From positions 62,001 to 126,000 of the forward strand of contig JAFIFT010000023.1 in the NCBI GenBank assembly GCA_020831865.1: a DNA stretch of 64,000 bases. Direction: 5' to 3'. This DNA is from Legionellaceae bacterium. Lineage in GTDB: Bacteria > Pseudomonadota > Gammaproteobacteria > Legionellales > Legionellaceae. This document shows positions 53,730 through 63,408 of the stretch, piece after piece. Every line of letters begins with the position of its first letter. The stretch's first letter is position 1. The translations under genes and the position numbers were made by a program. Under the pieces are notes generated by a model. It had not been told where the DNA came from. It searched no databases and saw nothing but the letters and a program-made list of their open reading frames with translations.

Positions 53730-55247
53730 TCAGGCCGCTTTGAGAGGGGAAACCGACGGCGTTTGGCTGTCTTCCTCAACCGGCGCTGACGTGCTCAGTG
53801 CCTGTATCAGTTGCCAGGCACCATAAGCCAGAGTTACGGCCAGAGCAGCCTGCCAGCAGACCACCATGGTGCCCATAATCAGCGCAGGGGCGAGGCTGAA
53901 TTTCAGCAGATTAAGAGCAAAGCTTTGTTGTGCCTGCCGATATTCCGCCAAAGCCTGCGGCTCTGTGTTCCCCTCTAGTTTGGCCAGCTGGTATTGTTCT
54001 TTCTTTTTAACCATCTCGGCATAATGACCGGCAGACAAATACAGCGATACCGCAACGGCCGCCAACAACAGGCATGCCACCGTCGCAATCGGTACTGCCA
54101 TCAGAAATGCGCTGGCAAAACTGCCAGCCAGCAAAGTGGCAGCCGCGGCATTGATTTGCCATTTGGCCTGCATGGCCTGATTGTCTATCATCAGCAGACG
54201 CTGTTGTTGCATGAGGATATTGAGCTCGAATGTTTGCGTTTCATCAAGGCTCTCCAGTCCGGTCAATTGCGCTATTTGCAGGGAGAATTGCTCTATTTTA
54301 TTCTGAAACTGCGCCGCTTCCCGATGCCACAGCCACAGAATCAAGCCCAAATCAAACAGCATAAAGGCAACCGTTATCGCGATAATCGCCGGAAAGTTCA
54401 ATGCCAAAATCATCGGAAAATTGGTAATTAAATTAATACCGGCCCAAACCACATCATTTAGCAGATCGCCATGGCGTTTATTGAGTTCAAAAACCAGACG
54501 TTGCCAGTGGGTCGATTTTTCCTCGCCATCGGAAGGGAAGAACACGTGCTTAAGCAGCATGGCGCTATTGATGGCAGCCCGCATTAAAAATAAAGCCACA
54601 CTTAAAATATTGGCCACCGACTGGATGCTGTTGAGGCGCTTTTGCAAGACGTCCAATGACAAGTCCTGTTTAAAAAACTCAGACAGGCGCTCCAGCAGAT
54701 GATGGTTATTGAGCACTACCAGAAAATTCATCCAGGCCATGCGCGCCACCATGTACATCATTCGCAGCATATTAATCAGTACCACTTTGCTGCGGGCATT
54801 ACTCGCTTGTCGTAGAGTGTTCTGCGCATCATCCAACCCTGCCCCTATCAGGGCGGCCAGTTTTTGAAAAAATGATTTTTCTTTTGCTTGCCCTATCTGC
54901 GTCAGGGGCGCCTGGTTATCAAGGTTATCAATCAACTCTTGCAGATGGTTCACTTTTTTCTTCAGCTCACGGGCCTTCGCTTCCTGCCCATACTGCCGAT
55001 GGTACTGCTCCAACAGCAGGGCACAGTACTGCGCGTAGCACAAAAAATTAAGACGCTGTTCTTTATGTTGCTGCAAGGTCTGATAAAGCGTATTAAACTC
55101 CTGTTGCAATTCAAACAGGTGCTCAAGCAAGAAGCTATGTAGTTTTTGTTTGGCGCGGGTTTTAACCTCGTCAAACGTATACTTTTTCTTCTGAGCTAAA
55201 AAAGCCTGTTTATCTTGGGAAAAAACCGATAACTTGACGACCGACAT
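53730..55247 (-). CDS. Conserved-looking membrane and coiled-coil protein of unknown function
   Basis: A 505-residue protein I cannot place. The N-terminal 110 residues are helical, charged and likely coiled coil (FELQQEFNTLYQTLQQHKEQR). There are four to six hydrophobic helices afterwards (about 175-190, 205-235, 270-310, 365-400 and 445-480), with hydrophilic helical parts between them. It ends in a short acidic/Ser tail (PVEEDSQTPSVSPLKAA). No signal peptide. It lies between rsmI and mnmE, both core genes. A Legionella-specific inner membrane or secreted protein is possible. Confidence 0.65.
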   Translation of the reverse strand: MSVVKLSVFSQDKQAFLAQKKKYTFDEVKTRAKQKLHSFLLEHLFELQQEFNTLYQTLQQHKEQRLNFLCYAQYCALLLEQYHRQYGQEAKARELKKKVNHLQELIDNLDNQAPLTQIGQAKEKSFFQKLAALIGAGLDDAQNTLRQASNARSKVVLINMLRMMYMVARMAWMNFLVVLNNHHLLERLSEFFKQDLSLDVLQKRLNSIQSVANILSVALFLMRAAINSAMLLKHVFFPSDGEEKSTHWQRLVFELNKRHGDLLNDVVWAGINLITNFPMILALNFPAIIAITVAFMLFDLGLILWLWHREAAQFQNKIEQFSLQIAQLTGLESLDETQTFELNILMQQQRLLMIDNQAMQAKWQINAAAATLLAGSFASAFLMAVPIATVACLLLAAVAVSLYLSAGHYAEMVKKKEQYQLAKLEGNTEPQALAEYRQAQQSFALNLLKFSLAPALIMGTMVVCWQAALAVTLAYGAWQLIQALSTSAPVEEDSQTPSVSPLKAA

Positions 55248-55405
55248 AGCCAGACCTTTACAAAAAAAACAGTTGATATTTTAACTTACCATGCTGAGCA
55301 AAAAGTATCAATACTGCTTGCGCTATTTGTTGTTTTTTATTTGCCCAACTTAAGGGCAACTGAGGACAGCCTCAGTCCATCCCTCCAAGCCAAAGCGCAG
55401 CTGTT

Positions 55406-56767
55406 TTATTTGCCAATACAAAAACTGGAAAAAATATGCCCCAGCAAATCATCGGCACTGAATTGACCCGTAATATCTGCCAAGGCCGTATGGGCATAGC
55501 GCAGATCTTCGGCCAGCAATTCCGCTGCCTGGTGCTGCATCAGCTGTTGCAGGCCCTGGCTTAAAATATCACAGGCTTTGTCCAGCGCCTCCAGATGCCG
55601 TCTTCGGGCAAGAAAAAGCCCCTCGGCAGGCTGGTAGCCGGCCAGTGTTTTTATTTTTTGTACCAGTTGCGAGATCCCTTGCCCTGATTTGGCGCTGATG
55701 TAGATAGTATCCTCTTGTCGCTCGCACCGGCTGTTCTCCAGATCCATCTTATTGATAACCCGAATCAGGGGGATATGCGAGGGTAATTGTGCGTTTAATT
55801 GCTGTGCTAATGGATCAGGGGATTCTGTCTGCTGAATATCACAAAGATGGACGACTATATCGGCGCTCTGCATCACCTGCCAGGCTCGCTTGATGCCTTC
55901 CTGCTCGACTGGATCCTGGCTATCGTGCAAACCGGCGGTATCCAAAATATGTAGTGGCAAATCATCAAGCAGGACATGGGCCCGCATAATGTCGCGGGTT
56001 GTGCCGGCAATATCGCTGACAATGGATAGTTCCTGTTTGGCCAGATGATTAATGAGGGTTGACTTCCCCGCGTTGGGATGGCCGGCTATGACCAGAGTGA
56101 GTCCTTCACGTATCAACACCCCCTGACCGGCCTGCTGGCGCAAAAGGGTCAACTGCCGAATGAGCGCGCCTACTTTATCGAGGACCCCACCTTCGCTGAT
56201 AAAATCAATATCTTCATCAGGAAAATCAATGGCGGCCTCCACATACAGGCGCAACTGAATGAGCTCTGCATTAAGCTGACCAATACGCTGAGAAAATTCC
56301 CCCTGCAATGAGCGGCTGGCCATTTGTGCGGCTTTCAGTGAACTGGCGTCAATCAGATCGGCAATAGCCTCTGCTTGTGTTAAGTCCATTTTATCATTCA
56401 GAAAGGCGCGTTTGGAAAATTCGCCAGCCTGTGCCATCCGAGCGCCCAGGGCAAGGCATTCCTGCATGATCTGATCCAGCATGACGGGGGAGCCATGCAT
56501 TTGAAATTCAACGACATCTTCGCCGGTAAACGAGTGCGGCGCTTTGAAATAGAGCAATAAGCCACTATCCAAAAAGCTCTGTTGCCGGTCAACCAGCGTG
56601 CAAAAATAAACCTGTCGGGCCTTGATATTTGTACGTTGGCTGAGTTGCCTGGCGATATTCAGGCAGCCAGGCCCGGATAAACGGATAATGCCCACCCCTC
56701 CTCGTCCGGGAGGGGTGGCCAGCGCCACAATGGTCTCTTCGTTCGGCTTACTGATTGGCGGCTGCAT
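55406..56767 (-). CDS. mnmE: tRNA modification GTPase MnmE
   Basis: A 453-residue GTPase that, with MnmG, modifies uridine 34 of certain tRNAs. The N-terminal formyl-THF-binding domain starts [23 protein letters not shown]. The G domain has [14 protein letters not shown] (G1, with His in place of the usual Arg), IAGTTRD (G2), DTAGLHDS (G3) and INKMD (G4). It ends in FCIGK, with the essential Cys. ATG 56767 overlaps the end of yidC by 20 bases; a longer start inside yidC was rejected. Confidence 0.96.
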   Translation of the reverse strand: MQPPISKPNEETIVALATPPGRGGVGIIRLSGPGCLNIARQLSQRTNIKARQVYFCTLVDRQQSFLDSGLLLYFKAPHSFTGEDVVEFQMHGSPVMLDQIMQECLALGARMAQAGEFSKRAFLNDKMDLTQAEAIADLIDASSLKAAQMASRSLQGEFSQRIGQLNAELIQLRLYVEAAIDFPDEDIDFISEGGVLDKVGALIRQLTLLRQQAGQGVLIREGLTLVIAGHPNAGKSTLINHLAKQELSIVSDIAGTTRDIMRAHVLLDDLPLHILDTAGLHDSQDPVEQEGIKRAWQVMQSADIVVHLCDIQQTESPDPLAQQLNAQLPSHIPLIRVINKMDLENSRCERQEDTIYISAKSGQGISQLVQKIKTLAGYQPAEGLFLARRRHLEALDKACDILSQGLQQLMQHQAAELLAEDLRYAHTALADITGQFSADDLLGHIFSSFCIGK

Positions 56768-58454
56768 TTTTGGGTAGGCTTTTGTTCTTATCACTGTATT
56801 TATTAGTGATATACCATTGCTGCAGGATAGAGAGGGAATTATTCACTATCCAGTATAAAACCAGACCTGCCGGGAAATTCCAGAACAAAGCGGTAAACAA
56901 AATCGGTAAAAACATCATGATTTTGGCTTGCATGGGATCAGGAGGGGCAGGATTTAAGCGCTGCTGAATCAGCATGGTGATCCCCATAATAATGGGTAAA
57001 ATATGGTACGGATCAGCAACGGAGAGATCATGAATCCAGCCAATAAAGGGAGCCTGGCGTAATTCAACACTTTCTAATAAAACCCAGTACAGGGCAATAA
57101 AGACCGGGATTTGTACCAAAATCGGTAAGCAGCCGCCCAAGGGATTGACTTTTTCACTGCGGTACAGCTCCATGGTTGCCTGGGACATTTTGGCTTTATC
57201 ATCACCGTAGCGTTCGCGTAAGGATTCCAGTTTGGGCTGCAACTTACGCATGTTGGCCATGGACTTGTAGCTGGTGGCTGACAGACGGTAAAACGCGAGT
57301 TTAATGAGTACTGTGACCAGTACAATCGACCAGCCCCAATTTCCCACCACCGAGTGAATGCTTTTCATGAGTGAAAACAGCAGCGAGGATAAAAACCATA
57401 ACCAACCGTAGTCAATGGTTAAATCCAATCCGGGCGCCAGTGCCTTTAAATTGCTGCTGATTTCAGGCCCCACATAAAGTTGCGACTCCAGTGTTTTTTG
57501 TTGTTGCGGCGCTACTTTGATCAGCGGACTGACCGCACCAATGGTGTAAGTATCACCATCGGCACGGGTGTAGAAGGTGTTTTTAGTGTTGTCTTGTGGA
57601 ACCCAGGCACTTAAAAAATAATGCTGTTGCATGGCAATCCACCCATTATTGGCCTTGACATTCAAGTTGGCTTTGCTCATATCTTTGAAGCTCACCTTCT
57701 TAAAACGCTGTTCACCGGGGCTGGAATAGGAGGCTCCGGTATACGAGCCAACATGAAAGATACTGGATTGATCTTCCACCGGCGATTGTCGCAATAATTG
57801 CCGGTTAAAATACGCCTGAAAACTTTGATCCGTCTGGTTGTTGATATGGTAACTCACCTTGACCACATAACTACCACGCTCAAGGGTAAAACGTTTTTCA
57901 ACCTCCAGGCCTTCCTCGCTCTGTCCCGTTAGGCGCAGTACCACTGTATTCTCGCCAGATTCCAGATGATAGGCGGTCTGTGTAGCGGTAAAATTAAAAT
58001 CGAGGTTATGAATCTGTCCATTCCTGACCTGGAAAAGACTGGAATTAGCGGTATAACGATGTTGCGGGTCGGTGGTCAACAAGGTGATCGGCTGGTCTTT
58101 TTGCTCCACACTCAGCGGATAATCCAACAATTGCGCGCTGACAATATCCCCTTGTTGCGGGTCAACCTGCAAATGCAAAACATCGGTTTTTACGTCAATC
58201 AGGCTTCGGCTGGCGGTCGTTGAACGATGAGACTCGCGCGCTTTGCCCGGGCCTGGCGCTGTCGTATCCTGATCGGGTAAATCCGAGACGGTTGGTAATA
58301 AGGCCTGATCTTTTTTCACAGGAACGGCTGATGACTCGTGAAGCGCGGTTGGCGTTGCAGGCGGCAGGCCAGGATAATCCTGTTGCCAGTTTAACCACAG
58401 GTTATAGCCAATTAGAGCCAGGATAGAAAATAAAATAACGCGTCGAATATCCAT
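56748..58454 (-). CDS. yidC: Membrane protein insertase YidC
   Basis: A 568-residue insertase. An N-terminal anchor ([20 protein letters not shown]) is followed by a large periplasmic domain (about 60-350), then the conserved five-helix insertase core ([37 protein letters not shown] and [19 protein letters not shown]). It inserts membrane proteins such as AtpE and AtpB with or without SecYEG. Its stop overlaps mnmE, and its start overlaps the yidD stop by one base. Confidence 0.97.
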   Translation of the reverse strand: MDIRRVILFSILALIGYNLWLNWQQDYPGLPPATPTALHESSAVPVKKDQALLPTVSDLPDQDTTAPGPGKARESHRSTTASRSLIDVKTDVLHLQVDPQQGDIVSAQLLDYPLSVEQKDQPITLLTTDPQHRYTANSSLFQVRNGQIHNLDFNFTATQTAYHLESGENTVVLRLTGQSEEGLEVEKRFTLERGSYVVKVSYHINNQTDQSFQAYFNRQLLRQSPVEDQSSIFHVGSYTGASYSSPGEQRFKKVSFKDMSKANLNVKANNGWIAMQQHYFLSAWVPQDNTKNTFYTRADGDTYTIGAVSPLIKVAPQQQKTLESQLYVGPEISSNLKALAPGLDLTIDYGWLWFLSSLLFSLMKSIHSVVGNWGWSIVLVTVLIKLAFYRLSATSYKSMANMRKLQPKLESLRERYGDDKAKMSQATMELYRSEKVNPLGGCLPILVQIPVFIALYWVLLESVELRQAPFIGWIHDLSVADPYHILPIIMGITMLIQQRLNPAPPDPMQAKIMMFLPILFTALFWNFPAGLVLYWIVNNSLSILQQWYITNKYSDKNKSLPKNAAANQ

Positions 58455-58702
58455 TAGTGTTTCTCTTTCGATAATTGAACAGGATCATAGCCTCCATCCG
58501 ACCAGGGATGGCAGCGAAGTAATCGCTTCATGGCTTTATACGTGCCTTTCAGGATGCCATGGTGTTGAATGGCTTCCATGGCATAGGCAGAGCAACTGGG
58601 ATAAAAACGGCAGCAGGCTGGTAAAAAGGGCCGTAAAAGCACACGATATAACTGTATCGGAAAGCAGGCTATGCGGCTCCGATAGCGTTTAATTTGCTCC
58701 AT
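58454..58702 (-). CDS. yidD: Membrane protein insertion efficiency factor YidD
   Basis: An 82-residue protein with the conserved [20 protein letters not shown] and [16 protein letters not shown] patterns, including three cysteines. It aids YidC-dependent insertion. It overlaps rnpA by 34 bases and yidC by one base, as in most bacteria. Confidence 0.95.
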   Translation of the reverse strand: MEQIKRYRSRIACFPIQLYRVLLRPFLPACCRFYPSCSAYAMEAIQHHGILKGTYKAMKRLLRCHPWSDGGYDPVQLSKEKH

Positions 58703-59013
58703 ACTTTATCCAGGTTATTAAAAAGAGTTTGGTTATCCAAACTATCGGTATGGTGTTTGGGCAAAACAATAATATCACAGCTCGGCAGATGTTGAAGCCG
58801 GAATGACTCGCGTATGATGCGTTTAATGCGATTGCGTTGGCAAGCCTTCCTGACTTTTCGTTTTGCAATGACCAAACCAAGGCGCGCACGGTCGGCTTGC
58901 CCCTGACGGTATAAAACTACAAAAGAAGGCGAGTATATATTGCTTGCCTGGGCAAACACATAGTCAAAATCGTTCTTGTGCAGCAATCGACATCGTTTGG
59001 AAAACGTAGTCAC
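58669..59013 (-). CDS. rnpA: Ribonuclease P protein component
   Basis: A 114-residue basic protein that joins RNase P RNA to mature tRNA 5' ends. LGLVIAKRKVRKACQRNRIKRIIRESFR is the RNR motif that binds RNA. It starts with GTG 59013, which directly follows the rpmH stop codon with no gap. The rnpB RNA gene is not in the window. Confidence 0.95.
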   Translation of the reverse strand: MTTFSKRCRLLHKNDFDYVFAQASNIYSPSFVVLYRQGQADRARLGLVIAKRKVRKACQRNRIKRIIRESFRLQHLPSCDIIVLPKHHTDSLDNQTLFNNLDKVWSKLNAIGAA

Positions 59014-59148
59014 TTAGGCTGAAAGTCGCTTTCGTCCCTTGGCTCGACGACGCTTTAATACCATCCGACCGTTACGAGTGGCCATTCTGGCTCGAAAACC
59101 ATGATCACGCTTACGCTTTAAATTACTGGGTTGATAGGTACGTTTCAT
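59014..59148 (-). CDS. rpmH: 50S ribosomal protein L34
   Basis: A 44-residue protein beginning [18 protein letters not shown] and ending GRKRLSA, the full-length and nearly invariant L34 sequence. Start ATG is 59146-59148 and stop TAA 59014-59016. A consensus promoter lies upstream, and rnpA follows without a gap. Marks one side of the origin region. Confidence 0.98.
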   Translation of the reverse strand: MKRTYQPSNLKRKRDHGFRARMATRNGRMVLKRRRAKGRKRLSA

Positions 59149-59187
59149 AATTAACCTGTTTTTATGCTGGAAAACTCAAGGTTGGCA

Positions 59188-59216
59188 ATGATAGAAAAAT
59201 TAACAGCCGCTGTCAA
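59188..59216 (-). promoter_or_regulatory. Strong promoter of the rpmH-rnpA operon
   Basis: On the minus strand TTGACA (59211-59216) is followed after 17 bases by TATCAT (59188-59193). The rpmH start is about 40 bases downstream. Confidence 0.75.
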
Positions 59217-59296
59217 TTGTTCCGACAGAATCTTTTGGGGGAGTTCTGCGTCTGAATTGCCGTGATGTGTTGCCGTTCCTGTTTTTATGCCCGCCT

Positions 59297-59345
59297 TTAT
59301 AAATTTAAACTAAATATTTTTTTTATTTTATTTTTATAATAACAA
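59297..59345. other. AT-rich candidate DNA unwinding element
   Basis: A run of almost pure A and T, including eight or more consecutive T in places, within the rpmH-dnaA gap. Its position relative to the DnaA boxes fits a duplex unwinding region, but no spaced 13-mers were verified. Confidence 0.5.
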
Positions 59346-59478
59346 CAGACATATGCCTTGGTAAGTCTTAATAATTCTAATTTATCAATGATTTAAATGT
59401 GTTTTTAGTTTGTTGAAAACCCCTGTTTTTACGGGAGAACAAGATCGGCATAAGTTTTTGTTTCCCTTAATCCTGCTT

Positions 59479-59487
59479 TTATCCACA
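59479..59487 (+). promoter_or_regulatory. DnaA box, perfect consensus
   Basis: TTATCCACA, all nine positions, in the plus orientation. Confidence 0.85.
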
Positions 59488-59525
59488 TCGTACAGGCGGC
59501 CTATTCTGTCTTTGTGCACAGCTAT

Positions 59526-59534
59526 TGTGGATAA
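59526..59534 (-). promoter_or_regulatory. DnaA box, perfect consensus
   Basis: TGTGGATAA on the plus strand, so TTATCCACA on the minus strand. It lies 38 bases after the first box, and the intervening 59512-59520 is a degenerate box. Confidence 0.85.
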
Positions 59535-59633
59535 GTGTTTCACGATAAATGCCGTGCAGGTTGTTTTTGTGTTCTGAGCCGTGTTTGCAGCTGTTTTTAC
59601 GGATCCGGGGGAAAAATGCCAAAGGCATTGACC

Positions 59634-59642
59634 TGTGGATAA
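59634..59642 (-). promoter_or_regulatory. DnaA box, perfect consensus
   Basis: TGTGGATAA on the plus strand, about 57 bases before the dnaA start. It could block the dnaA promoter when DnaA is abundant. Confidence 0.85.
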
Positions 59643-59698
59643 ATCAGGTATTACACTGTACGACTCACTTCTATGTATTTGTAGCGTTGGAGCAGTTG

Positions 59699-61066
59699 GT
59701 GACGGAAACGGTATCTTCACAGGTTGAAATATGGCAAAAGTGCCTTGAGGCTTTGCAGGATGAATTCCCAACCCAGCAATTTAATACCTGGTTACGTCCC
59801 TTACAGGCTGAAATACAGGATAGCGCTTTAATTCTCTTGGCTCCTAATCGCTTTGTCGTGGATTGGGTGAAGAAAAATTTCTATGAGCGTATCAAAGAAT
59901 TGGTTTTGCAGTTAGAGCCTGGCGCTATTACTATGGTCAGTATTGAAATTGGTTCTAAAAAAGTGGCAGAACCCGTACTCAATGCTCCCCCCGTGGGGAC
60001 TCGCCCTTCCGCTAAAACCAGTCCCAAAAAATCAGCTGACTACAAAAGTAGTTTTCTTGATCCCAGATTGCGTTTTTCTCATTATGTGCAGGGCAATTCT
60101 AACCAATTGGCTTATGCAGCGTCCCTGCAGGTCGCTGAACGACCGGGTAATGCTTATAATCCGCTCTTTATCTATGGGGGAGTGGGGTTGGGGAAAACCC
60201 ATTTAATGCATGCTATCGGTAATGAAATTTTGCAGCACAAACCCGATGCCAAGGTGTTGTATTTGCATTCGGAGCGCTTTGTTGCCGATATGGTGAAGGC
60301 TTTGCAAACCAACGCCATTAATGAGTTTAAGCGCTTTTATCGTTCACTGGATGCCCTTTTAATTGATGATATTCAGTTTTTTGCTGGCAAAGACCGATCG
60401 CAGGAAGAGTTTTTTCATACTTTCAATGCCTTATTGGAAGGTCAGCAGCAGATTATCCTTACCTCCGATCGCTATCCTAAAGAAATCGAAGGAGTGGAAG
60501 AGCGCCTCAAGTCCCGTTTTGGCTGGGGACTCACGGTCGCAGTGGAGCCGCCTGAGCTCGAAACGCGGGTGGCTATTCTGGTCACCAAGGCAGAGCAGTC
60601 TAATATCGAATTACCGTACGAAGTGGCATTTTTTATTGCCAAACGTATCCGTTCCAACGTACGCGAGTTGGAGGGCGCCCTGCGGCGGGTGATTGCTAAT
60701 GCCCAATTTACCGGCAAGTCCATTACGATTGAATTTGTCCAGGAAGCCTTGCGCGATTTGTTAGCGTTACAGGATAAGCTGGTAACGATGGATAATATTC
60801 AAAAAACGGTTGCGGATTACTATAAAGTCAAGGTAGCGGATATTCTGTCCAAGCGCCGCAGCCGTTCGATAGCGCGTCCACGGCAAATGGCCATGGCTCT
60901 GGCAAAAGAGCTTACCAATCACAGTTTGCCTGAGATTGGCGATCATTTTGGGGGGCGTGATCACACTACGGTTATCCATGCCTGTCGCAAAGTGAAAGAG
61001 CTGGTGCAGGCGGAAACAGAATTTGCCGATGATTATAAAAACCTGATGCGTATACTTTCTTCTTAG
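59699..61066 (+). CDS. dnaA: Chromosomal replication initiator protein DnaA
   Basis: A 455-residue initiator. The start GTG 59699 has GGAG six bases upstream and gives the typical N-terminus leading to [26 protein letters not shown] (domain I, DnaB contact). A longer reading from 59549 runs back into the origin. The AAA+ domain has [19 protein letters not shown] (Walker A) and [14 protein letters not shown] (Walker B). The C-terminal helix-turn-helix has [24 protein letters not shown], which reads DnaA boxes. It opens oriC and loads the helicase. Confidence 0.98.
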   Translation: MTETVSSQVEIWQKCLEALQDEFPTQQFNTWLRPLQAEIQDSALILLAPNRFVVDWVKKNFYERIKELVLQLEPGAITMVSIEIGSKKVAEPVLNAPPVGTRPSAKTSPKKSADYKSSFLDPRLRFSHYVQGNSNQLAYAASLQVAERPGNAYNPLFIYGGVGLGKTHLMHAIGNEILQHKPDAKVLYLHSERFVADMVKALQTNAINEFKRFYRSLDALLIDDIQFFAGKDRSQEEFFHTFNALLEGQQQIILTSDRYPKEIEGVEERLKSRFGWGLTVAVEPPELETRVAILVTKAEQSNIELPYEVAFFIAKRIRSNVRELEGALRRVIANAQFTGKSITIEFVQEALRDLLALQDKLVTMDNIQKTVADYYKVKVADILSKRRSRSIARPRQMAMALAKELTNHSLPEIGDHFGGRDHTTVIHACRKVKELVQAETEFADDYKNLMRILSS

Positions 61067-61074
61067 GACTAACC

Positions 61075-62178
61075 ATGTTTGATATTGTCATTGCCAAATC
61101 AGAGCTTTTACCTCCTCTGTTGGCCCTTGCGGCCGTGGTGGATAAGCGTCAGTCTTTGCCGGTATTGGCCAATATTCTTTTTGAAGCCACAGCACAAGGG
61201 TTACACCTGAGCGCCACGGATTTGGAAGTTGATTTGCGTGCGACAGTGCGCAGTGACATCAGCGTTCCGGGAGTGATCACCATCCCGGCGAAAAAGCTCG
61301 TTGATATCGTGCGTTCCCTGGATGATGAGAGCCCCATCCGTCTGCTGCAAAAGGATAATTATCTGGTATTACAAAGCGGTCGCAGTACCTTTCGGCTGGC
61401 TGTTCTCTCGGCAGCGGATTTTCCCCAGTCCAGACCGGAGCATTCCCTCATTGAACTGACCCTTGCCCGCAGCGCCCTGCAACGTCTGTTTCAATCCACG
61501 TACTTTGCCATGTCACAGCAGGATGTTCGCATCTATCTTAATGGTCTGTTAATGGAGTTTGCCTCGGGATCGATGACCAGCGTGGCTACAGATGGTCATC
61601 GAATGGCCGTATGCCAATCCAGTGAGTCTACCCTCACTCAGCAGCAAAGAATTATTGTTCCGCGTAAAGGGGTGCAGGAAATTCTACGCCTTTTAGCCTC
61701 AGTCCCTGATGTCAGTATCCGGCTGCAAGTGGGGGAAGCTCATCTGAGCGTTATTAGTGAACATTTTAGTTTTAGTACCAAATTGCTCGAGTCGCGCTAT
61801 CCTGCCTATCATCGGGTTATCCCCCGTCAATTCTCCTGCTTTGTGTTACTCGACCGGGATGATTTTAAAAGAGCTCTGGCCCGTATCATGATTTTAGCGC
61901 ACGAGAAAACCCATGCTGTGGTATTAGCCATTGAAAAAAAGGGGCTGTGCCTGGTGGCCCATAATCAACAGCAGGAAGAAGCGAGTGAAGAATTAGAAGC
62001 TCAGGTTGATGGTCCGGAGTTGCGTATTGGGGTGAATGCGGCGTATTTGATGGATGCACTGAATCACGTAGCCGAGGGATTGATACGGCTTTCACTGGTA
62101 GATGCTGACAGCAGTATTTTGCTGGAAACTCTGGCCGATGAGCAATACCAGTACGTGATCATGCCTATGAAGATATGA
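61075..62178 (+). CDS. dnaN: DNA polymerase III beta sliding clamp
   Basis: A 367-residue clamp with three topologically equal domains. It starts MFDIVIAKSELLPPLLALAAVVDKR and ends YQYVIMPMKI; the conserved C-terminal PMK(I/L/R) pattern is part of the binding pocket for clamp partners. RLAVLSAADFP is a family motif. It lies nine bases after dnaA and overlaps recF by four bases. Confidence 0.98.
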   Translation: MFDIVIAKSELLPPLLALAAVVDKRQSLPVLANILFEATAQGLHLSATDLEVDLRATVRSDISVPGVITIPAKKLVDIVRSLDDESPIRLLQKDNYLVLQSGRSTFRLAVLSAADFPQSRPEHSLIELTLARSALQRLFQSTYFAMSQQDVRIYLNGLLMEFASGSMTSVATDGHRMAVCQSSESTLTQQQRIIVPRKGVQEILRLLASVPDVSIRLQVGEAHLSVISEHFSFSTKLLESRYPAYHRVIPRQFSCFVLLDRDDFKRALARIMILAHEKTHAVVLAIEKKGLCLVAHNQQQEEASEELEAQVDGPELRIGVNAAYLMDALNHVAEGLIRLSLVDADSSILLETLADEQYQYVIMPMKI

Positions 62179-63215
62179 GTATCCAGGAACTGCGCATTCA
62201 TCATTTACGCGCCTTTGAGCAAAAAACGTTTCAATTTTCACCCCATTTAAATTTTGTCATTGCTCCAAATGGTCTGGGTAAAACCAGTCTGTTGGAAGCT
62301 ATTTACCTGCTGAGCTGTGGTCATTCCTTTCGAACGCGCGAGATAGCCCCCCTGATTGCGCACGGACAGGAGTGCTTAACGCTATACAGTACGCTGTATT
62401 CTGACGACACGCTCAGTATGCAAAAGTCACTGCAGCAGCACACTCGCATTAAAATAAATCAGCAGCATTGTCGAAGTACCAGTGAACTGGCGCGTTATCT
62501 CCCCTGTCAGATCTACTATCAGGATATTTTTACGCTTATGGATGGTGCTCCTGCTTTGCGTCGGATGATGCTGGACTGGGGAGTGTTTCACGTGGAACCT
62601 TCGTATCATGAGGTGCTGAAACAGTACCGCCTGTTGTTGAAACAGCGCAATGCCTTGCTTCGACAACAAAAACCACGTCATAATTTTGAACCCTGGGATC
62701 AACAGCTATCGCGCTTGGCAGAGCAGATTCATGCACTTCGCCTGGCCTATATGCATAGATTACAGGATCAGTTGCAAGGTATTCTGGCTGAACTTTCGGT
62801 GCTCCAGTGTCAAGTGGTCTATGAAAAAGGCTGGGATAAAAAGGAGCAGGGGGAAAGCCTCTATGATCAACTAGCTCGAAACTTTGCGAAGGATAGTCTG
62901 CGTGGCTACACCGCCGTTGGCATACATCAGGCAGACGTCCATTTTCTCTGTGATGATGTTCCGGCAAAAAAGCGGTTCTCGCGGGGGCAGCAAAAAATGG
63001 TGCTGATTGCCCTTAAGCTGGCGCAGACCTGTTTATTGCCAAAAGAATGCATTCATTTGCTGGATGATATTTTTGCGGAATTGGACTCAGGCCATATCCA
63101 GGCCCTTTTACACTGGATTGCACAGAACAAAGGTCAGTATATCACAACACTGTTACCCGCCAGCGAAGTCCATTTGCACACTGTACCGGCTGCCCATCTT
63201 ATTCGACTGGAATGA
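62175..63215 (+). CDS. recF: DNA replication and repair protein RecF
   Basis: A 346-residue SMC-like ATPase. LNFVIAPNGLGKTSLLEAIYLLSCGHSFRT contains Walker A, RFSRGQQKMVLIALKLAQ the ABC signature, and IHLLDDIFAELDSGHIQALL Walker B. RecF helps load RecA at gaps. It overlaps the dnaN stop. Confidence 0.96.
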   Translation: MSIQELRIHHLRAFEQKTFQFSPHLNFVIAPNGLGKTSLLEAIYLLSCGHSFRTREIAPLIAHGQECLTLYSTLYSDDTLSMQKSLQQHTRIKINQQHCRSTSELARYLPCQIYYQDIFTLMDGAPALRRMMLDWGVFHVEPSYHEVLKQYRLLLKQRNALLRQQKPRHNFEPWDQQLSRLAEQIHALRLAYMHRLQDQLQGILAELSVLQCQVVYEKGWDKKEQGESLYDQLARNFAKDSLRGYTAVGIHQADVHFLCDDVPAKKRFSRGQQKMVLIALKLAQTCLLPKECIHLLDDIFAELDSGHIQALLHWIAQNKGQYITTLLPASEVHLHTVPAAHLIRLE

Positions 63216-63359
63216 CAAAAAATCCAGTCACAGGTCCTGTGCAAACGTAGGCGTTCGCCTTTGGCTTACGCGTTGATAGCCAAGGCCCGGCTAAAAGACC
63301 AGGCCGCAATGCAAACGGTCCTTGACCGGAGAACTTTCGTATTCCTGACGCTGAAAAAG

Positions 63360-63368
63360 TGATATAAT
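63360..63368 (+). promoter_or_regulatory. Extended -10 promoter for gyrB
   Basis: TGATATAAT gives an extended -10 (TATAAT at 63363-63368), about 41 bases before the gyrB ATG. No good -35 is visible. Confidence 0.5.
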
Positions 63369-63408
63369 GGGCGATTAAACAGGATGCAATCGCTTTGAGG
63401 ATTTTGTC

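Larger units (their letters stand above)
59149..59698. other. Predicted chromosomal replication origin oriC
   Basis: The 550-bp gap between rpmH and dnaA holds three perfect DnaA boxes, TTATCCACA or its complement, at 59479-59487, 59526-59534 and 59634-59642. A degenerate one (TTGTGCACA, 7 of 9) is at 59512-59520. A very AT-rich stretch at 59297-59345 is a candidate unwinding element. The same arrangement between rpmH and dnaA is known for Pseudomonas origins. The boxes near dnaA may also autoregulate it. No other gene is visible. Confidence 0.75.

Noticed and set aside
59013..59014. Frameshift between rpmH and rnpA
   Set aside because: The zero-base junction (TAA followed by GTG) looked odd at first, but both proteins are complete and full length, so it is simply a tight gene junction.
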